The translations under genes were made by a program, and so were the position numbers. 64,000 bases of DNA. Origin: Paraburkholderia sp. BCC1886. GTDB taxonomy: Bacteria > Pseudomonadota > Gammaproteobacteria > Burkholderiales > Burkholderiaceae. Below are positions 18,608-27,149 of the stretch, in pieces (positions within the stretch are counted from its first letter, which is position 1; every line of letters begins with the position of its first letter). The stretch covers positions 62,001-126,000 of the forward strand of contig NZ_CAAJGK010000040.1 of assembly GCF_900996245.1 (NCBI RefSeq), read 5' to 3'. The notes under the pieces are model-generated. The model was not told the origin of the DNA. It worked only from the letters and a program-made list of their open reading frames with translations, and searched no databases.

Positions 18608-19477
18608 ATGAATCTGCCGATGACACTGCTCTACTGGCTCGACCCCTGGGAGTTTTCGCCGACCGTCGTCATCGCCCTGCTGGTGCCGGCGATTCTATTC
18701 GTCCGCGGCGCGCGCAAGGCGAAGGTGTCGCTCGCACGGCGGCTGTCGTTCTGGTTCGGGTTGACCGCGCTCTATGTCGCGCTGCATACGCGGCTCGATT
18801 ATTTCTTCGAGCACGAGTTCTTCATGCATCGCGCGCAGCATCTGGTGTTGCATCACCTCGGGCCGTTCTTCATTGCGTTGTCCTACCCGGGCGCCGCGGT
18901 GCGCGCCGGTATTCCATTCGGCTGGCGGCAGCGCTTCGTGCGGCCCGCGCTCCAGACGGCGTTCGTGCGCAAGCTGCTGGACGTGGTGATGCATCCGGTG
19001 GTCGCCGTCGTGCTGTTCGTCGGGCTGATCTATTTCTGGCTGACCTCGCCGGTTCATTTCGTCGCGATGCTCGACTGGCGCCTCTATCGCGTGATGAACT
19101 GGAGCATGGTGATAGACGGCTTGCTGTTCTGGTGGCTGATTCTCGATCCGCGGCCCGCGCCGCCGGCCCGTCTGTCGCCGGGCAAACGGGTGCTGGTAGT
19201 GATTGCCGCGATTCCGCCGCAGATCATGCTGGGCGCGTTCATCTTCTTCACGCCGCACGAGTTGTATCCGATCTACTCGATCTGCGGCCGCGCCTTTACC
19301 TGGCTGAGCCCGATGCGCGATCAGCAGATCGGCGGCCTGCTGCTGTGGATTCCGGGTTCGATGATGAGCGTGATCGGCGCGCTCGTCGCCCTGCGTCACT
19401 GGATGCGGCTATCGGCGCGCGGACGCCTGCTCGACGAGAGGCGCGAGCGGCGCACGAAAGCGGCGCTGGTCGCGTAG
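18608..19477 (+). CDS. CtaG/Caa3-type cytochrome c oxidase assembly membrane protein
   Basis: This is a 289-residue integral membrane protein with about seven hydrophobic helices. Histidine-rich segments such as FEHEFFMHRAQHLVLHHLGP and the ending MLGAFIFFTPHELYPIY match the Caa3_CtaG family, which takes part in copper insertion into haem-copper oxidases. ATG at 18608 lies 31 bases after the PCu(A)C stop. Family function is known mainly from Bacillus; the role here is inferred from family and neighbours. Confidence 0.85.
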   Translation: MNLPMTLLYWLDPWEFSPTVVIALLVPAILFVRGARKAKVSLARRLSFWFGLTALYVALHTRLDYFFEHEFFMHRAQHLVLHHLGPFFIALSYPGAAVRAGIPFGWRQRFVRPALQTAFVRKLLDVVMHPVVAVVLFVGLIYFWLTSPVHFVAMLDWRLYRVMNWSMVIDGLLFWWLILDPRPAPPARLSPGKRVLVVIAAIPPQIMLGAFIFFTPHELYPIYSICGRAFTWLSPMRDQQIGGLLLWIPGSMMSVIGALVALRHWMRLSARGRLLDERRERRTKAALVA

Positions 19478-19509
19478 CGGATCACGCGTCGTCGCATGGC
19501 GTGACGCGC

Positions 19510-20004
19510 TCAGAGCGAGCGCATCCACACGTGCGGAATACCGTCTTCGTCGTGAATCTCCGAGACCGGTGCGAAGCCGAACGCTCCGTAAAAACCTTGC
19601 AAATGCGCCTGCGCGTGCAGACGGATCGGCGTGCCCGGCCACTGCGAGCGAATATGCACGAGCGCGCGTTCGAGCATCGCATTGCCGAGACCGATGCCGC
19701 GAAATTCAGCGGTCGTCAGCACCCGGCCGATTCGAATATCGGCGTCGGCGGCATCGGGCAGCAGCACGCGAAGATAACCCGCGAGCGGCGGACACTGATC
19801 GGCGGGACCGTACGCGCTCAGGTGCCAGGCTTCGAAATCGAGCCCGTCGATATCGCCGTACACGCAATTCTGCTCGACCACGAATACTGCACTACGCGCG
19901 GCGAGCAGCGCATAGACCTCGACGTTCGTGAGATCGGTGAACGGCTTCCAGCGCCATTCGAGTTGGGACAGCTGCGAGGCTGAGGAAGATTGCAGTTCGG
20001 TCAT
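19510..20004 (-). CDS. elaA: ElaA-type GNAT N-acetyltransferase
   Basis: This 164-residue acetyl-CoA-dependent acyltransferase belongs to the ElaA group. Family features are ALLAARSAVFVVEQNCVYGD near the N-terminus and the acetyl-CoA loop IGRVLTTAEFRGIGLGNAML (R/Q-x-x-G-x-G/A pattern RGIGLG). The C-terminus reads GFYGAFGFAPVSEIHDEDGI. The physiological substrate is not established. It converges with the CtaG gene and is followed on its strand by no close gene. Confidence 0.9.
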   Translation of the reverse strand: MTELQSSSASQLSQLEWRWKPFTDLTNVEVYALLAARSAVFVVEQNCVYGDIDGLDFEAWHLSAYGPADQCPPLAGYLRVLLPDAADADIRIGRVLTTAEFRGIGLGNAMLERALVHIRSQWPGTPIRLHAQAHLQGFYGAFGFAPVSEIHDEDGIPHVWMRSL

Positions 20005-20099
20005 GACGGGTTTCTGAATTAAGGCGCGAGGCGCGCGTGCCGCTGCGGCGATGCGCGATTATGCCGTGCAGCGCGCGCCGCGTGCGAGGGCCGCGACGC

Positions 20100-21080
20100 T
20101 CACCGGCTCTGTGCGGCGCGCGCTTTCGAGGCCTGCTTGTGGCTATACATCGCCGCATCGGCGGCGGCCAGCAATTCGGCAATCGACACGTGCCGCGCCG
20201 GATCGTATTGAATCTGCCCGACGCTATAGCGGATCTGATAACCGCGCTCGGCTTCGGTATTGCGCGCATCGAGTGCGCGCGTGAGGCGCTGCGTGACTTC
20301 GTCGGTCTCGTGGCTATCCGAATCCGTCAGCAACGCGACGAACTCGTCGCCGCCGATCCGCCCGATCACGTCGCTTTCACGCAGCGCATGGCGCAGGACA
20401 TCGGCGAAATTCCTGAGCGCGACGTCGCCTTCCGCATGACCGAGCGTGTCGTTGATCTGCTTGAAATCGTTGAGATCGAAAAACAGCAGCGAGGCCGGCT
20501 TGTTCATGCGCTTGCAAACGCTCAGCGCATGTTGCGACAGCGCCTCGAAGCCGCGGCGGTTCGACAGCATCGTCAGATCGTCGAGCGTCGCGAGTTGCAC
20601 CGCCGCGAGTTCCTGCTCGGCCATGCGCGCGAGATCGCGCAGCAGCTCGCGCTCTTCGTCGTCGAGATCGCGCGGCTTCACGTCGATCAGACACAGCGTG
20701 CCCAGCTTGTTGCCGCGGCCGACCGTCAGCGGACAGCCTGCATAGAAGCGGATGTTCGGACTGTCGGTGACGAGCGGATTATCGTGAAAGCGCTCGTCGG
20801 CCAGCGTGTCGGGCACCATCAGGATTTCGTCGCCGAGAATCGCGTGCGCGCAGAACGACACGTCGCGCGACGTTTCGCTGGCCGACAGACCGATGCACGA
20901 CTTGAACCACTGCCGGTTCTCGTCGACGAGGCTCACCAGTGCAATCGGCACGCCAAACAGTCTTCTTGCGAGGCGGGTCAGCCGGTCGAAACGTTCTTCC
21001 GCCGAGGTATCGAGAATTTGCAGCGCACGCAGCGATTCGAGACGTGCGCTTTCGTTGTCGGGCTTCAGTGGAGCTTGCAT
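20100..21080 (-). CDS. GAF-GGDEF diguanylate cyclase
   Basis: This is a probable c-di-GMP synthase of 326 residues. An N-terminal GAF domain (about residues 20-150; FDRLTRLARRLFGVPIALVS, FCAHAIL, GTLCLID) should sense a small ligand. The C-terminal GGDEF domain has the intact active-site motif RIGGDEFVALL and the upstream LLFFDLNDFKQINDTLGHAE metal/nucleotide segment. The autoinhibitory I-site RxxD is visible as RESD five residues before the GGDEF motif. The open frame extends far upstream into the next gene, but conserved sequence begins at ATG 21080. No receiver or membrane helix is seen, so the protein is cytosolic. Confidence 0.9.
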   Translation of the reverse strand: MQAPLKPDNESARLESLRALQILDTSAEERFDRLTRLARRLFGVPIALVSLVDENRQWFKSCIGLSASETSRDVSFCAHAILGDEILMVPDTLADERFHDNPLVTDSPNIRFYAGCPLTVGRGNKLGTLCLIDVKPRDLDDEERELLRDLARMAEQELAAVQLATLDDLTMLSNRRGFEALSQHALSVCKRMNKPASLLFFDLNDFKQINDTLGHAEGDVALRNFADVLRHALRESDVIGRIGGDEFVALLTDSDSHETDEVTQRLTRALDARNTEAERGYQIRYSVGQIQYDPARHVSIAELLAAADAAMYSHKQASKARAAQSR

Positions 21081-21205
21081 GTCGTATATCCAGGAGCCAA
21101 TCGGGTAGCCAGAGGCGAAGGCTTCATAGTGTATAGCGGCATTTCCGGCCGCGGGTTGAGCGGATGCGCTCGCGCATCGACGGGTTCGGGTCGGTTGTGG
21201 TTGCG

Positions 21206-22006
21206 CTAGGTAGCGGTTGAGACGGGCTCGACCGGCTCGCCCAGGCACGCCAGCAGATTGCCCGGACCACAGAGATGTAAGGCGCCGACCACGATCAGCG
21301 TGCGCGGCGGGCGGCCGTGCGTGGTTTTGCAGGTGGCTGCGGTTGCGTCTATAAAGCGCGCCTTCAAACGCTGCGCCCAGGCGCGATTGCGCGCGTCGAG
21401 CACCGCACGGCGAATCTCGCCCAGATTGAACATGGGCGACAGCGCGGCGATGCCGTACACCTTCTGTACATTGCCTTCCAGCCATGCGGCATGCATCTGC
21501 TCGAGCGTGCGCTGCGGCTCGTCGAGATCGGCCATCAATGCGCACAGCGCGGCGCCGAGCGCTTCCATGGGAATGGGGTCCAGCGTCGCGGCGACATCCT
21601 CGGCGGTCTCGAGATACTCGTAGGGCTTGCCTTCGGTCATGGCCGCACGCAGCATGCGCGGCTCGACCCCTTCGACGACTTGCTGAAACAGCGTGGGCGC
21701 GATCACCAGCGCGGCCCACGGCCGCAGATCGTCGAGCGGCGCCAGCGGTCCTTCGCCCGGCCATGCGGTCTGGAGACGCTGCCAGGCTTCGGGCGGAACA
21801 TGCGCCCTGAGCTGGCCCGCGGTGGACGCCGCTGACGACGGCGCTTTCAGGAACGGCAGGATCGTGGGCGGATCGGATTCGAAGACCAGCGTCTCCGCCC
21901 ACTCATAAGCTTGCGCGACCCAGGGCGGCGTCCGGCGGAACGTCGCGGGAAACAGATGCATCGAGCCAAGCAGACGGACTCGCGTACCGGGAAGTTGAAA
22001 ATACAT
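21206..22006 (-). CDS. TraB/GumN family protein
   Basis: This 266-residue protein has the paired motifs of the TraB/GumN (PF01963-like) family: VRLLGSMHLFP near the N-terminus and IVVGALHLCGPGNLLACL near the C-terminus, each with the conserved Gly-x-x-His. The family is related to Tiki-type metalloproteases, and its function in most bacteria is unknown. There is no convincing signal peptide at the chosen start, whereas many relatives are exported. The diguanylate cyclase lies downstream on the same strand after 125 bases. Confidence 0.8.
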   Translation of the reverse strand: MYFQLPGTRVRLLGSMHLFPATFRRTPPWVAQAYEWAETLVFESDPPTILPFLKAPSSAASTAGQLRAHVPPEAWQRLQTAWPGEGPLAPLDDLRPWAALVIAPTLFQQVVEGVEPRMLRAAMTEGKPYEYLETAEDVAATLDPIPMEALGAALCALMADLDEPQRTLEQMHAAWLEGNVQKVYGIAALSPMFNLGEIRRAVLDARNRAWAQRLKARFIDATAATCKTTHGRPPRTLIVVGALHLCGPGNLLACLGEPVEPVSTAT

Positions 22007-22281
22007 GCGGCCTCGAAGTGGCGGGCACTGCCCTGCCCGCTATTCTCGCAATAAAACCATCGCACCGCGATTTTTAATGATGACGCTCGTTTCGCGTCTG
22101 GCGCCATTGCGACAGGACTTTCGCGAATTTTAATTCATACCGGCGCGGCCGATTAATTACCGATTATCAGAATCAATTTAGATGGATAGTTGAGACATCG
22201 TGCGATATCGTAGATACTCGGCAAAATCACTAATATGCCGGCATAAAGACTCTAAATAATATCGAAAGACGGGACATATAA

Positions 22282-23337
22282 ATGAAAGAGAATAAAAAGC
22301 GATTAGTAAATCGCGATGGCATGGCGGCTATGGGCGCTGCGCTGTTGCTAGCCGGTTGTGGTGGAGGCGGATCGTCGGGTAGTCCGTCGCCGGCCACGAG
22401 CGCCAATCTGAGTGCAATACAGAAGAGTTACGAAAGCGCCGCGCTCGCGTTGAACGGCGGTCTGCATTATTTGTCGGGCGGGCTGACTCTCAGTTCTTCA
22501 TCTAATGGAACGCTGGGCGTAAGTTCCAGCAGTTACTTCTATGCGACCGACTCCAGCATTCCGCAAAGCCCTTCTATCGGTACCCAAACGCTGACGGTTA
22601 CGACCTCGAATGTCTCGAAATCGCTGGCGGTGCCGACGATTATTCCGCCGCGCATGCTGGTCAACGGGACGATTTACAGTGGATCCGTTCCTGAACATGC
22701 TCAGGTCAGCTACTCGGGCGATAACGTGCAGGAAGATTATCTGGCCACCGACGGCAAGACGATCATGCGTACGCTGATCGGCACCGGCTACGACGTGGTG
22801 TCCTTGTCCGGCCCGATATCGGCATCGCCGACCGAGTTGTTTGCCGATAGCGCACTCGGCCTGCTGACGAATTCGATCAACGGTCAGCCGCTATACAACG
22901 CGCAGACCCGTTGGCAAAGCGGCGCGGCTTACGTCAAGATCGTGCGTCATGCGCAGGGCGACGAGGTCTATGTCGGCGATTGCGTCGCACCCGTTACGAC
23001 GGGCACCAATCCCACGCCGTGCTCGACGACGGCGTCCACGCTGGAGAGCTTCTTCCCCTACGCAAGCACAGCCGATGCAAAGACCTATCAGATCACCGAT
23101 GGGCAGATCGTCACGCTAGGCGGTGCGCGCGCATGGGTGGCCACGTTGCCGCTCGCGAGTGCGACCCCTTCGTACCGTGTGTATTTTCAGGGCAGCGCGG
23201 GCATTCAGGCGGGCTATCTGATCAAGGACGGCACGACACTGCAACTCGTACCGCTCGGCGGTGGGACTGCGCAAGACAGCTACTTCTTCCTGAACAACGC
23301 GGCGTTGCAAACGGTGAAGTCGGCGATTGCGTTCTGA
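22282..23337 (+). CDS. hypothetical lipoprotein
   Basis: I do not recognise this 351-residue protein. It has a lipoprotein signal with lipobox LLAGC (Cys26), then a Gly/Ser-rich linker GGGGSSGSPSP. The body is rich in Ser, Thr, Gly and Tyr, for example LSSSSNGTLGVSSSSYFYAT, which suggests a beta-rich surface or periplasmic protein. Two Cys lie close together near VGDCVAPVTTGTNPTPCSTT and may form a disulphide. Its coding DNA is somewhat less GC-biased than its neighbours, and the 275-bp upstream region is clearly AT-rich. A strong terminator follows. It appears to be a single-gene unit. Confidence 0.8.
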   Translation: MKENKKRLVNRDGMAAMGAALLLAGCGGGGSSGSPSPATSANLSAIQKSYESAALALNGGLHYLSGGLTLSSSSNGTLGVSSSSYFYATDSSIPQSPSIGTQTLTVTTSNVSKSLAVPTIIPPRMLVNGTIYSGSVPEHAQVSYSGDNVQEDYLATDGKTIMRTLIGTGYDVVSLSGPISASPTELFADSALGLLTNSINGQPLYNAQTRWQSGAAYVKIVRHAQGDEVYVGDCVAPVTTGTNPTPCSTTASTLESFFPYASTADAKTYQITDGQIVTLGGARAWVATLPLASATPSYRVYFQGSAGIQAGYLIKDGTTLQLVPLGGGTAQDSYFFLNNAALQTVKSAIAF

Positions 23338-23375
23338 GATTCGGATGAGGTGACGCGCATCGACGCGTGAAAAGA

Positions 23376-23402
23376 AAAAGCCCCGACGAATCGGGGCTTT
23401 TT
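23376..23402. terminator. bidirectional terminator between lipoprotein and tRNA-Cys
   Basis: AAAAGCCCCGA and TCGGGGCTTTT pair around CGAA with A and T runs on both sides. It should stop the rightward lipoprotein transcript and the leftward tRNA-Cys transcript. Confidence 0.9.
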
Positions 23403-23416
23403 CTGACATCAACTAC

Positions 23417-23490
23417 TGGAGGCGCGAGCCGGAGTCGAACCGGCCTAAACGGCTTTGCAGGCCGCTGCATAACCGCTTTGCTATCGCGCC
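23417..23490 (-). tRNA. tRNA-Cys (anticodon GCA)
   Basis: On the minus strand the sequence folds as a cloverleaf with acceptor GGCGCGA/TCGCGCC, anticodon loop CTGCAAA (anticodon GCA, cysteine), T arm GGTTCGACTCC and an encoded CCA end. It stands downstream of pgsA and two tRNA-Gly genes, the same order as pgsA-glyW-cysT in E. coli. Confidence 0.95.
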
Positions 23491-23582
23491 GCAAGCGGAC
23501 TGGAATCTAGCTGCAGATTCACAGATTTTGTCTGGCTGTCTAATCGCACGACACTAGAAACATGACTGCGCGACCGACCCAC

Positions 23583-23610
23583 CAAACAAAAAGGGAAGCG
23601 TTGCTTCCCC
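23583..23610 (-). terminator. probable terminator between tRNA-Gly and tRNA-Cys
   Basis: On the minus strand a GGGAAGC/GCTTCCC stem with a three-base loop is followed by TTTTTGTTTGG. It lies directly after the second tRNA-Gly, so tRNA-Cys may rely on read-through or its own promoter. Confidence 0.65.
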
Positions 23611-23617
23611 TTATGTA

Positions 23618-23693
23618 TGGAGCGGGAGACGAGGCTCGAACTCGCGACCTCAACCTTGGCAAGGTTGCGCTCTACCAACTGAGCTACTCCCGC
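23618..23693 (-). tRNA. tRNA-Gly (anticodon GCC), copy 2
   Basis: A cloverleaf reads on the minus strand with acceptor GCGGGAG/CTCCCGC, anticodon stem CAACC/GGTTG around TTGCCAA (anticodon GCC), T arm AGTTCGAGCCT and encoded CCA. It appears identical over its 76 bases to the copy at 23765-23840. The 71-base spacer between the two differs, so only the gene body is duplicated. Confidence 0.95.
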
Positions 23694-23764
23694 ATTGTGC
23701 TACTTCACAACGCCTTGCCTTTTACGTCGATTACCACTACCAACAACGCGCTGCTTCAAAAATC

Positions 23765-23840
23765 TGGAGCGGGAGACGAGGCTCGAACTCGCGACCTCAA
23801 CCTTGGCAAGGTTGCGCTCTACCAACTGAGCTACTCCCGC
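23765..23840 (-). tRNA. tRNA-Gly (anticodon GCC), copy 1
   Basis: Same structure and sequence as the neighbouring copy, with anticodon GCC and encoded CCA. It is the first tRNA downstream of pgsA, separated from it by about 219 bases. Confidence 0.95.
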
Positions 23841-23850
23841 GTTGTGATTC

Positions 23851-23874
23851 TTTTACTGCTTGCTTTACTGCTTG
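23851..23874. repeat. 12-bp tandem repeat upstream of tRNA-Gly
   Basis: TTTTACTGCTTG and CTTTACTGCTTG lie head to tail, differing in one base. In tRNA direction they read CAAGCAGTAAAG, CAAGCAGTAAAA. They fall in the promoter-proximal region of the tRNA-Gly gene. Confidence 0.75.
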
Positions 23875-24059
23875 TTTACCGCCAACTACCGGTATTACCT
23901 TCTAACTACTACCGAAGCGCTGAACTGCGTGCATCGGAGAAACGAGATTATGGAGAAACGACTGAAACGTGTCAACCCCTTTTGCGAATGAGCCGAATAG
24001 AAAATATTCGACTCTTCGCGCTCCCATGATTGGACCCAAATCCGAGCCCGAACCCACCC

Positions 24060-24653
24060 TCAAACCGCGCCGCCCCGCTCGCGAATTTGTGGCCAGGCGA
24101 GCTTCATGTAGTAGAGCATCGACCAGATTGTCAGGAACGCCGCCAGGTAGATGAGCCACAGTCCCCACACCCGCGTATCGATGACGAACGCACCGCCGAA
24201 ACGCAATGGGCCATAGAACAGCAGCATTGGAATCGCGACCATCTGGCACACCGTCTTGAACTTGCCGAGCGAATTGACCGCGACGCTCTTCGACGCACCG
24301 ATCTGCGCCATCCATTCGCGCAGTGCCGAGATCGCGATCTCGCGACCGACGATGACGAGCGCAATACCCGAGTCGATGCGCGCGAGTTGCACGAGCACCA
24401 GCAATGCCGCGGTGACCATGAGCTTGTCGGCGACCGGATCGAGGAACGCGCCGAATGCCGAGGTCTGATTCCACTTGCGCGCGAGAAAGCCGTCGAACCA
24501 GTCGGTGAGCGCCGCCAGAATGAACACCGTTGCGGCGGCGAGATTGCGGTGCGCGGGGCTCATCATCATGTCGGGCAAATAGAACACGCCGACGACGAGC
24601 GGAATCAGAACGATCCGCAGCCAAGTCAGGAAAATCGGAAAATTAAACGGCAT
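24060..24653 (-). CDS. pgsA: CDP-diacylglycerol-glycerol-3-phosphate 3-phosphatidyltransferase
   Basis: PgsA makes phosphatidylglycerol phosphate from CDP-diacylglycerol and glycerol 3-phosphate in the inner membrane. The 197-residue protein has several hydrophobic helices and a complete CDP-alcohol phosphotransferase motif: Asp54-Gly55, Ala58-Arg59, Gly68, Asp72 and Asp76 within DWFDGFLARKW and AFGAFLDPVADK. The start is ATG 24653, giving MPFNFPIFLTWLRIVLIPLV; the open frame continues upstream without conserved sequence. It follows uvrC after 111 bases and precedes the tRNA-Gly/Cys genes, a widely conserved order. Confidence 0.96.
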   Translation of the reverse strand: MPFNFPIFLTWLRIVLIPLVVGVFYLPDMMMSPAHRNLAAATVFILAALTDWFDGFLARKWNQTSAFGAFLDPVADKLMVTAALLVLVQLARIDSGIALVIVGREIAISALREWMAQIGASKSVAVNSLGKFKTVCQMVAIPMLLFYGPLRFGGAFVIDTRVWGLWLIYLAAFLTIWSMLYYMKLAWPQIRERGGAV

Positions 24654-24764
24654 GGGGGATGCGCTGCGTCTGACAAGGGAGATGCAATTGTGCCGTGTCA
24701 CAAGGCCTGCCACAAGCAACGCGGCCGCCGCCTCGTCGGCCAGCGGCCTGCGCACGCGCGTGAA

Positions 24765-26960
24765 TCAATGCAATTGCCGGTAGATCTGCTCGGCCAAAGC
24801 TTGCGATATGCCTTCGACACTCGCGAGATCTTCGACACTCGCGGCCACCACGCCGCGCAATCCGCCAAAGCGTGCCAGCAAACGCTGACGCCGCTTCGCG
24901 CCCACCCCTTCGAGTTCTTCGAGACGCGAAGTCTGTCGCGTTTTGGCGCGTTTCGCGCGCATACCGGTAATCGCGAAACGGTGCGCTTCGTCGCGGATCT
25001 GCGCGACCAGCATCAGCGCCGCGCTTTCCTTGCCGAGTTCGAGCGGCGTACGGCCGTCGGCGAAGATCAGCGTCTCGAGGCCGACCTTGCGCCCTTCGCC
25101 TTTGGCCACGCCGACCAGCATGCCGGTATCGAGGCCCAGCTCCGTGAACACCTGGCGCGCAATTTCCACCTGCCCCTTGCCGCCGTCGATCAACACGATA
25201 GTCGGCAGGAGACCGCCGCCGGCCGCCGCCGGACCGGCCGCATCCGATGCGAGCACGGAATCCGCCGTGGTCTCGCCGGGCGACGCCTCGCCGGGCGACG
25301 CCTCGCCGGGCGACGCCTCGCCGGGCGACTCCGCGGCGGCATCCTCGGCATTCGCCGCGGCTTGCGCGACCATTTTTTCGTAGCGACGCGTCAGCACCTG
25401 ACGCATGGCCGCGTAGTCGTCGCCCGGTGTGATGCCGGTAATGTTGTAGCGACGATATTCCGACGACTGCATCTTGTGATGGTGATACACCACGCACGAC
25501 GCCTGCGTTGCTTCGCCCATCGTGTGGCTGATGTCGAAACACTCGATCCTCAAGTGCGCGAGATCGTCGCACTCCATGCCGAGCGTGTCGGTCAGCGCAC
25601 GCGTGCGGGCCTGCTGCGAGCCCTGCTCCGACAGCAGGCGAGCGAGCGCGAGCCGCGCATTCTGCTCGGCCATCGCGAGCCAGGCGCGGCGTTGTCCTTG
25701 AGGTTGACGCAAGACCGTGACCTTGTGGCCGGCCTGTTCGATCAGCACGTCGACGAGTTCGCGCGTCGTGGGCGCGTGGCTCACCACCAGCACGGGAGGC
25801 ACACGGTTGCCGAGATAGTGTTGCGCGATGAACGCCTCCAGCACCTCGGCTTCGATGCCGCCGCCCGCGCGTCCTTTGCGGGGTCTGGGGGTGGCTTCAT
25901 CATCTGCTGCATCGGCATCTTCATCTGCCTGCGCCTCTTGCTCATCTATTGGCAGAGCCTGCGCGGCATCGAGCACCTCGACGGCTTCGGCCTCGACCGC
26001 TTCGTCGGCGTCGCTCGCCAGCACATCGACCAATGCCGCTGAGCCCTCTTCCAGGCCGCCTTCGTCGACCGTCAGTGCGCTCTCCACGTGCGCGGGAAAA
26101 TACGCCTTATCGCCGAGATGCCGGCCGCCGCGCACCATCGCGAGATTCACGCACACTCGCCCGCCCAGCGCGACGACCGCGAGAATATCGACGTCGCTGT
26201 CACTGCCCACTTCGATCGCCTGCTGATGCAGCACCGTCGACAGCGAACTCATCTGATTACGCACCGCCGCGGCCTGCTCGAATTTCAGTTCGCTCGCAAA
26301 CGCATGCATTTTCTGCTCGAGTTCACTCATCACTTCACCCTGACGGCCGAGCAAAAAGCGCGATGCATTGGCGACGTCGTGCGCATAGTCTTCCGCGTCG
26401 ATGTTGCCGACGCACGGCGCCGTGCAGCGACCGATCTGATGCAGCAGGCAGGGCCGCGTGCGATTGTTGAATACGGAGTCTTCGCAGGTGCGCAACTGGA
26501 ACACGCGCTGCAGGATCTGGATGCTCTCGCGCACGGCCCACGCGCTCGGGAACGGCCCGAAGTACTGGTTCTTCCGATCCACCGAGCCACGGTAATACGC
26601 CATGCGCGGAAACTCGTGGCCGGTCAGCTTCAGATACGGATACGACTTGTCGTCGCGAAACAGGATGTTGTAGCGCGGCGTGAGCGCCTTGATCAGATTG
26701 TTTTCGAGCAGCAGCGCTTCGGCTTCGGAACGGGTCACGGTCGTCTCGATGCGCGCGATGCGCGTCACCATCATCGCGATGCGGGGCGACAACAACGTCT
26801 TCGTGAAGTAGCTCGACACGCGCTTTCTCAGATCGCGCGCCTTGCCCACGTAGAGCACCGCGCCCTGCGTGTCGTAATAGCGATAGACGCCTGGCAAGTG
26901 CGGCAATTGGGCGAGCACCTTTTTGGGCTCGAAGACGTCGGTGGCTTCGGGTTCGGTCAT
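24765..26960 (-). CDS. uvrC: UvrABC system subunit C, with acidic and repeat insertions
   Basis: UvrC makes the two incisions flanking DNA damage in nucleotide excision repair. The 731-residue protein is about 120 longer than E. coli UvrC. The GIY-YIG nuclease domain is at the N-terminus ([20 protein letters not shown] then [10 protein letters not shown]), and the UVR helix pair is near [20 protein letters not shown]. The RNase H-like nuclease domain contains [12 protein letters not shown] and [11 protein letters not shown], and a HhH tail includes [13 protein letters not shown]. Two extra segments are seen: an acidic Ala/Asp/Glu-rich stretch (about residues 310-355) and an in-frame (SPGEA)n repeat inside the nuclease domain. 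The start at 26960 is the first Met before conserved sequence. Confidence 0.95.
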   Translation of the reverse strand: MTEPEATDVFEPKKVLAQLPHLPGVYRYYDTQGAVLYVGKARDLRKRVSSYFTKTLLSPRIAMMVTRIARIETTVTRSEAEALLLENNLIKALTPRYNILFRDDKSYPYLKLTGHEFPRMAYYRGSVDRKNQYFGPFPSAWAVRESIQILQRVFQLRTCEDSVFNNRTRPCLLHQIGRCTAPCVGNIDAEDYAHDVANASRFLLGRQGEVMSELEQKMHAFASELKFEQAAAVRNQMSSLSTVLHQQAIEVGSDSDVDILAVVALGGRVCVNLAMVRGGRHLGDKAYFPAHVESALTVDEGGLEEGSAALVDVLASDADEAVEAEAVEVLDAAQALPIDEQEAQADEDADAADDEATPRPRKGRAGGGIEAEVLEAFIAQHYLGNRVPPVLVVSHAPTTRELVDVLIEQAGHKVTVLRQPQGQRRAWLAMAEQNARLALARLLSEQGSQQARTRALTDTLGMECDDLAHLRIECFDISHTMGEATQASCVVYHHHKMQSSEYRRYNITGITPGDDYAAMRQVLTRRYEKMVAQAAANAEDAAAESPGEASPGEASPGEASPGETTADSVLASDAAGPAAAGGGLLPTIVLIDGGKGQVEIARQVFTELGLDTGMLVGVAKGEGRKVGLETLIFADGRTPLELGKESAALMLVAQIRDEAHRFAITGMRAKRAKTRQTSRLEELEGVGAKRRQRLLARFGGLRGVVAASVEDLASVEGISQALAEQIYRQLH
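25273..25332. repeat. 15-bp tandem repeat within uvrC, four copies
   Basis: The unit TCGCCGGGCGACGCC occurs at 25273, 25288 and 25303, and once more at 25318 with one change. It encodes SPGEA repeated four times (the edge copy gives SPGET) on the minus strand. A multiple of three keeps frame if copies are gained or lost. Confidence 0.95.
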
Positions 26961-27149
26961 GCAGACAGGTCGAGTGGGAGAGTCTCGCGAAGCCTCGTTT
27001 TGCGCGTGATGCGGTGGGTCTGCACGGGGTCGTGTCGACCGCACGGCTCGCGAACGAGTGCTTTAGAATCGCCAGTTTAGAACATTCCACGCGGATTCGA
27101 GCCTCGCATGCGGCTCGACCGGCCGTTCCCACTCGCGACCCAGGCCATC

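Noticed and set aside
20100..21902. A longer 600-residue version of the diguanylate cyclase
   Set aside because: The added N-terminal part is an out-of-frame reading of the TraB/GumN gene. Conserved GAF sequence begins at 21080.
23417..23840. tRNA cluster as an integration site for a genomic island
   Set aside because: No integrase, no direct repeat of a tRNA 3' end and no foreign-type gene set was found. Only the single orphan lipoprotein is unusual.
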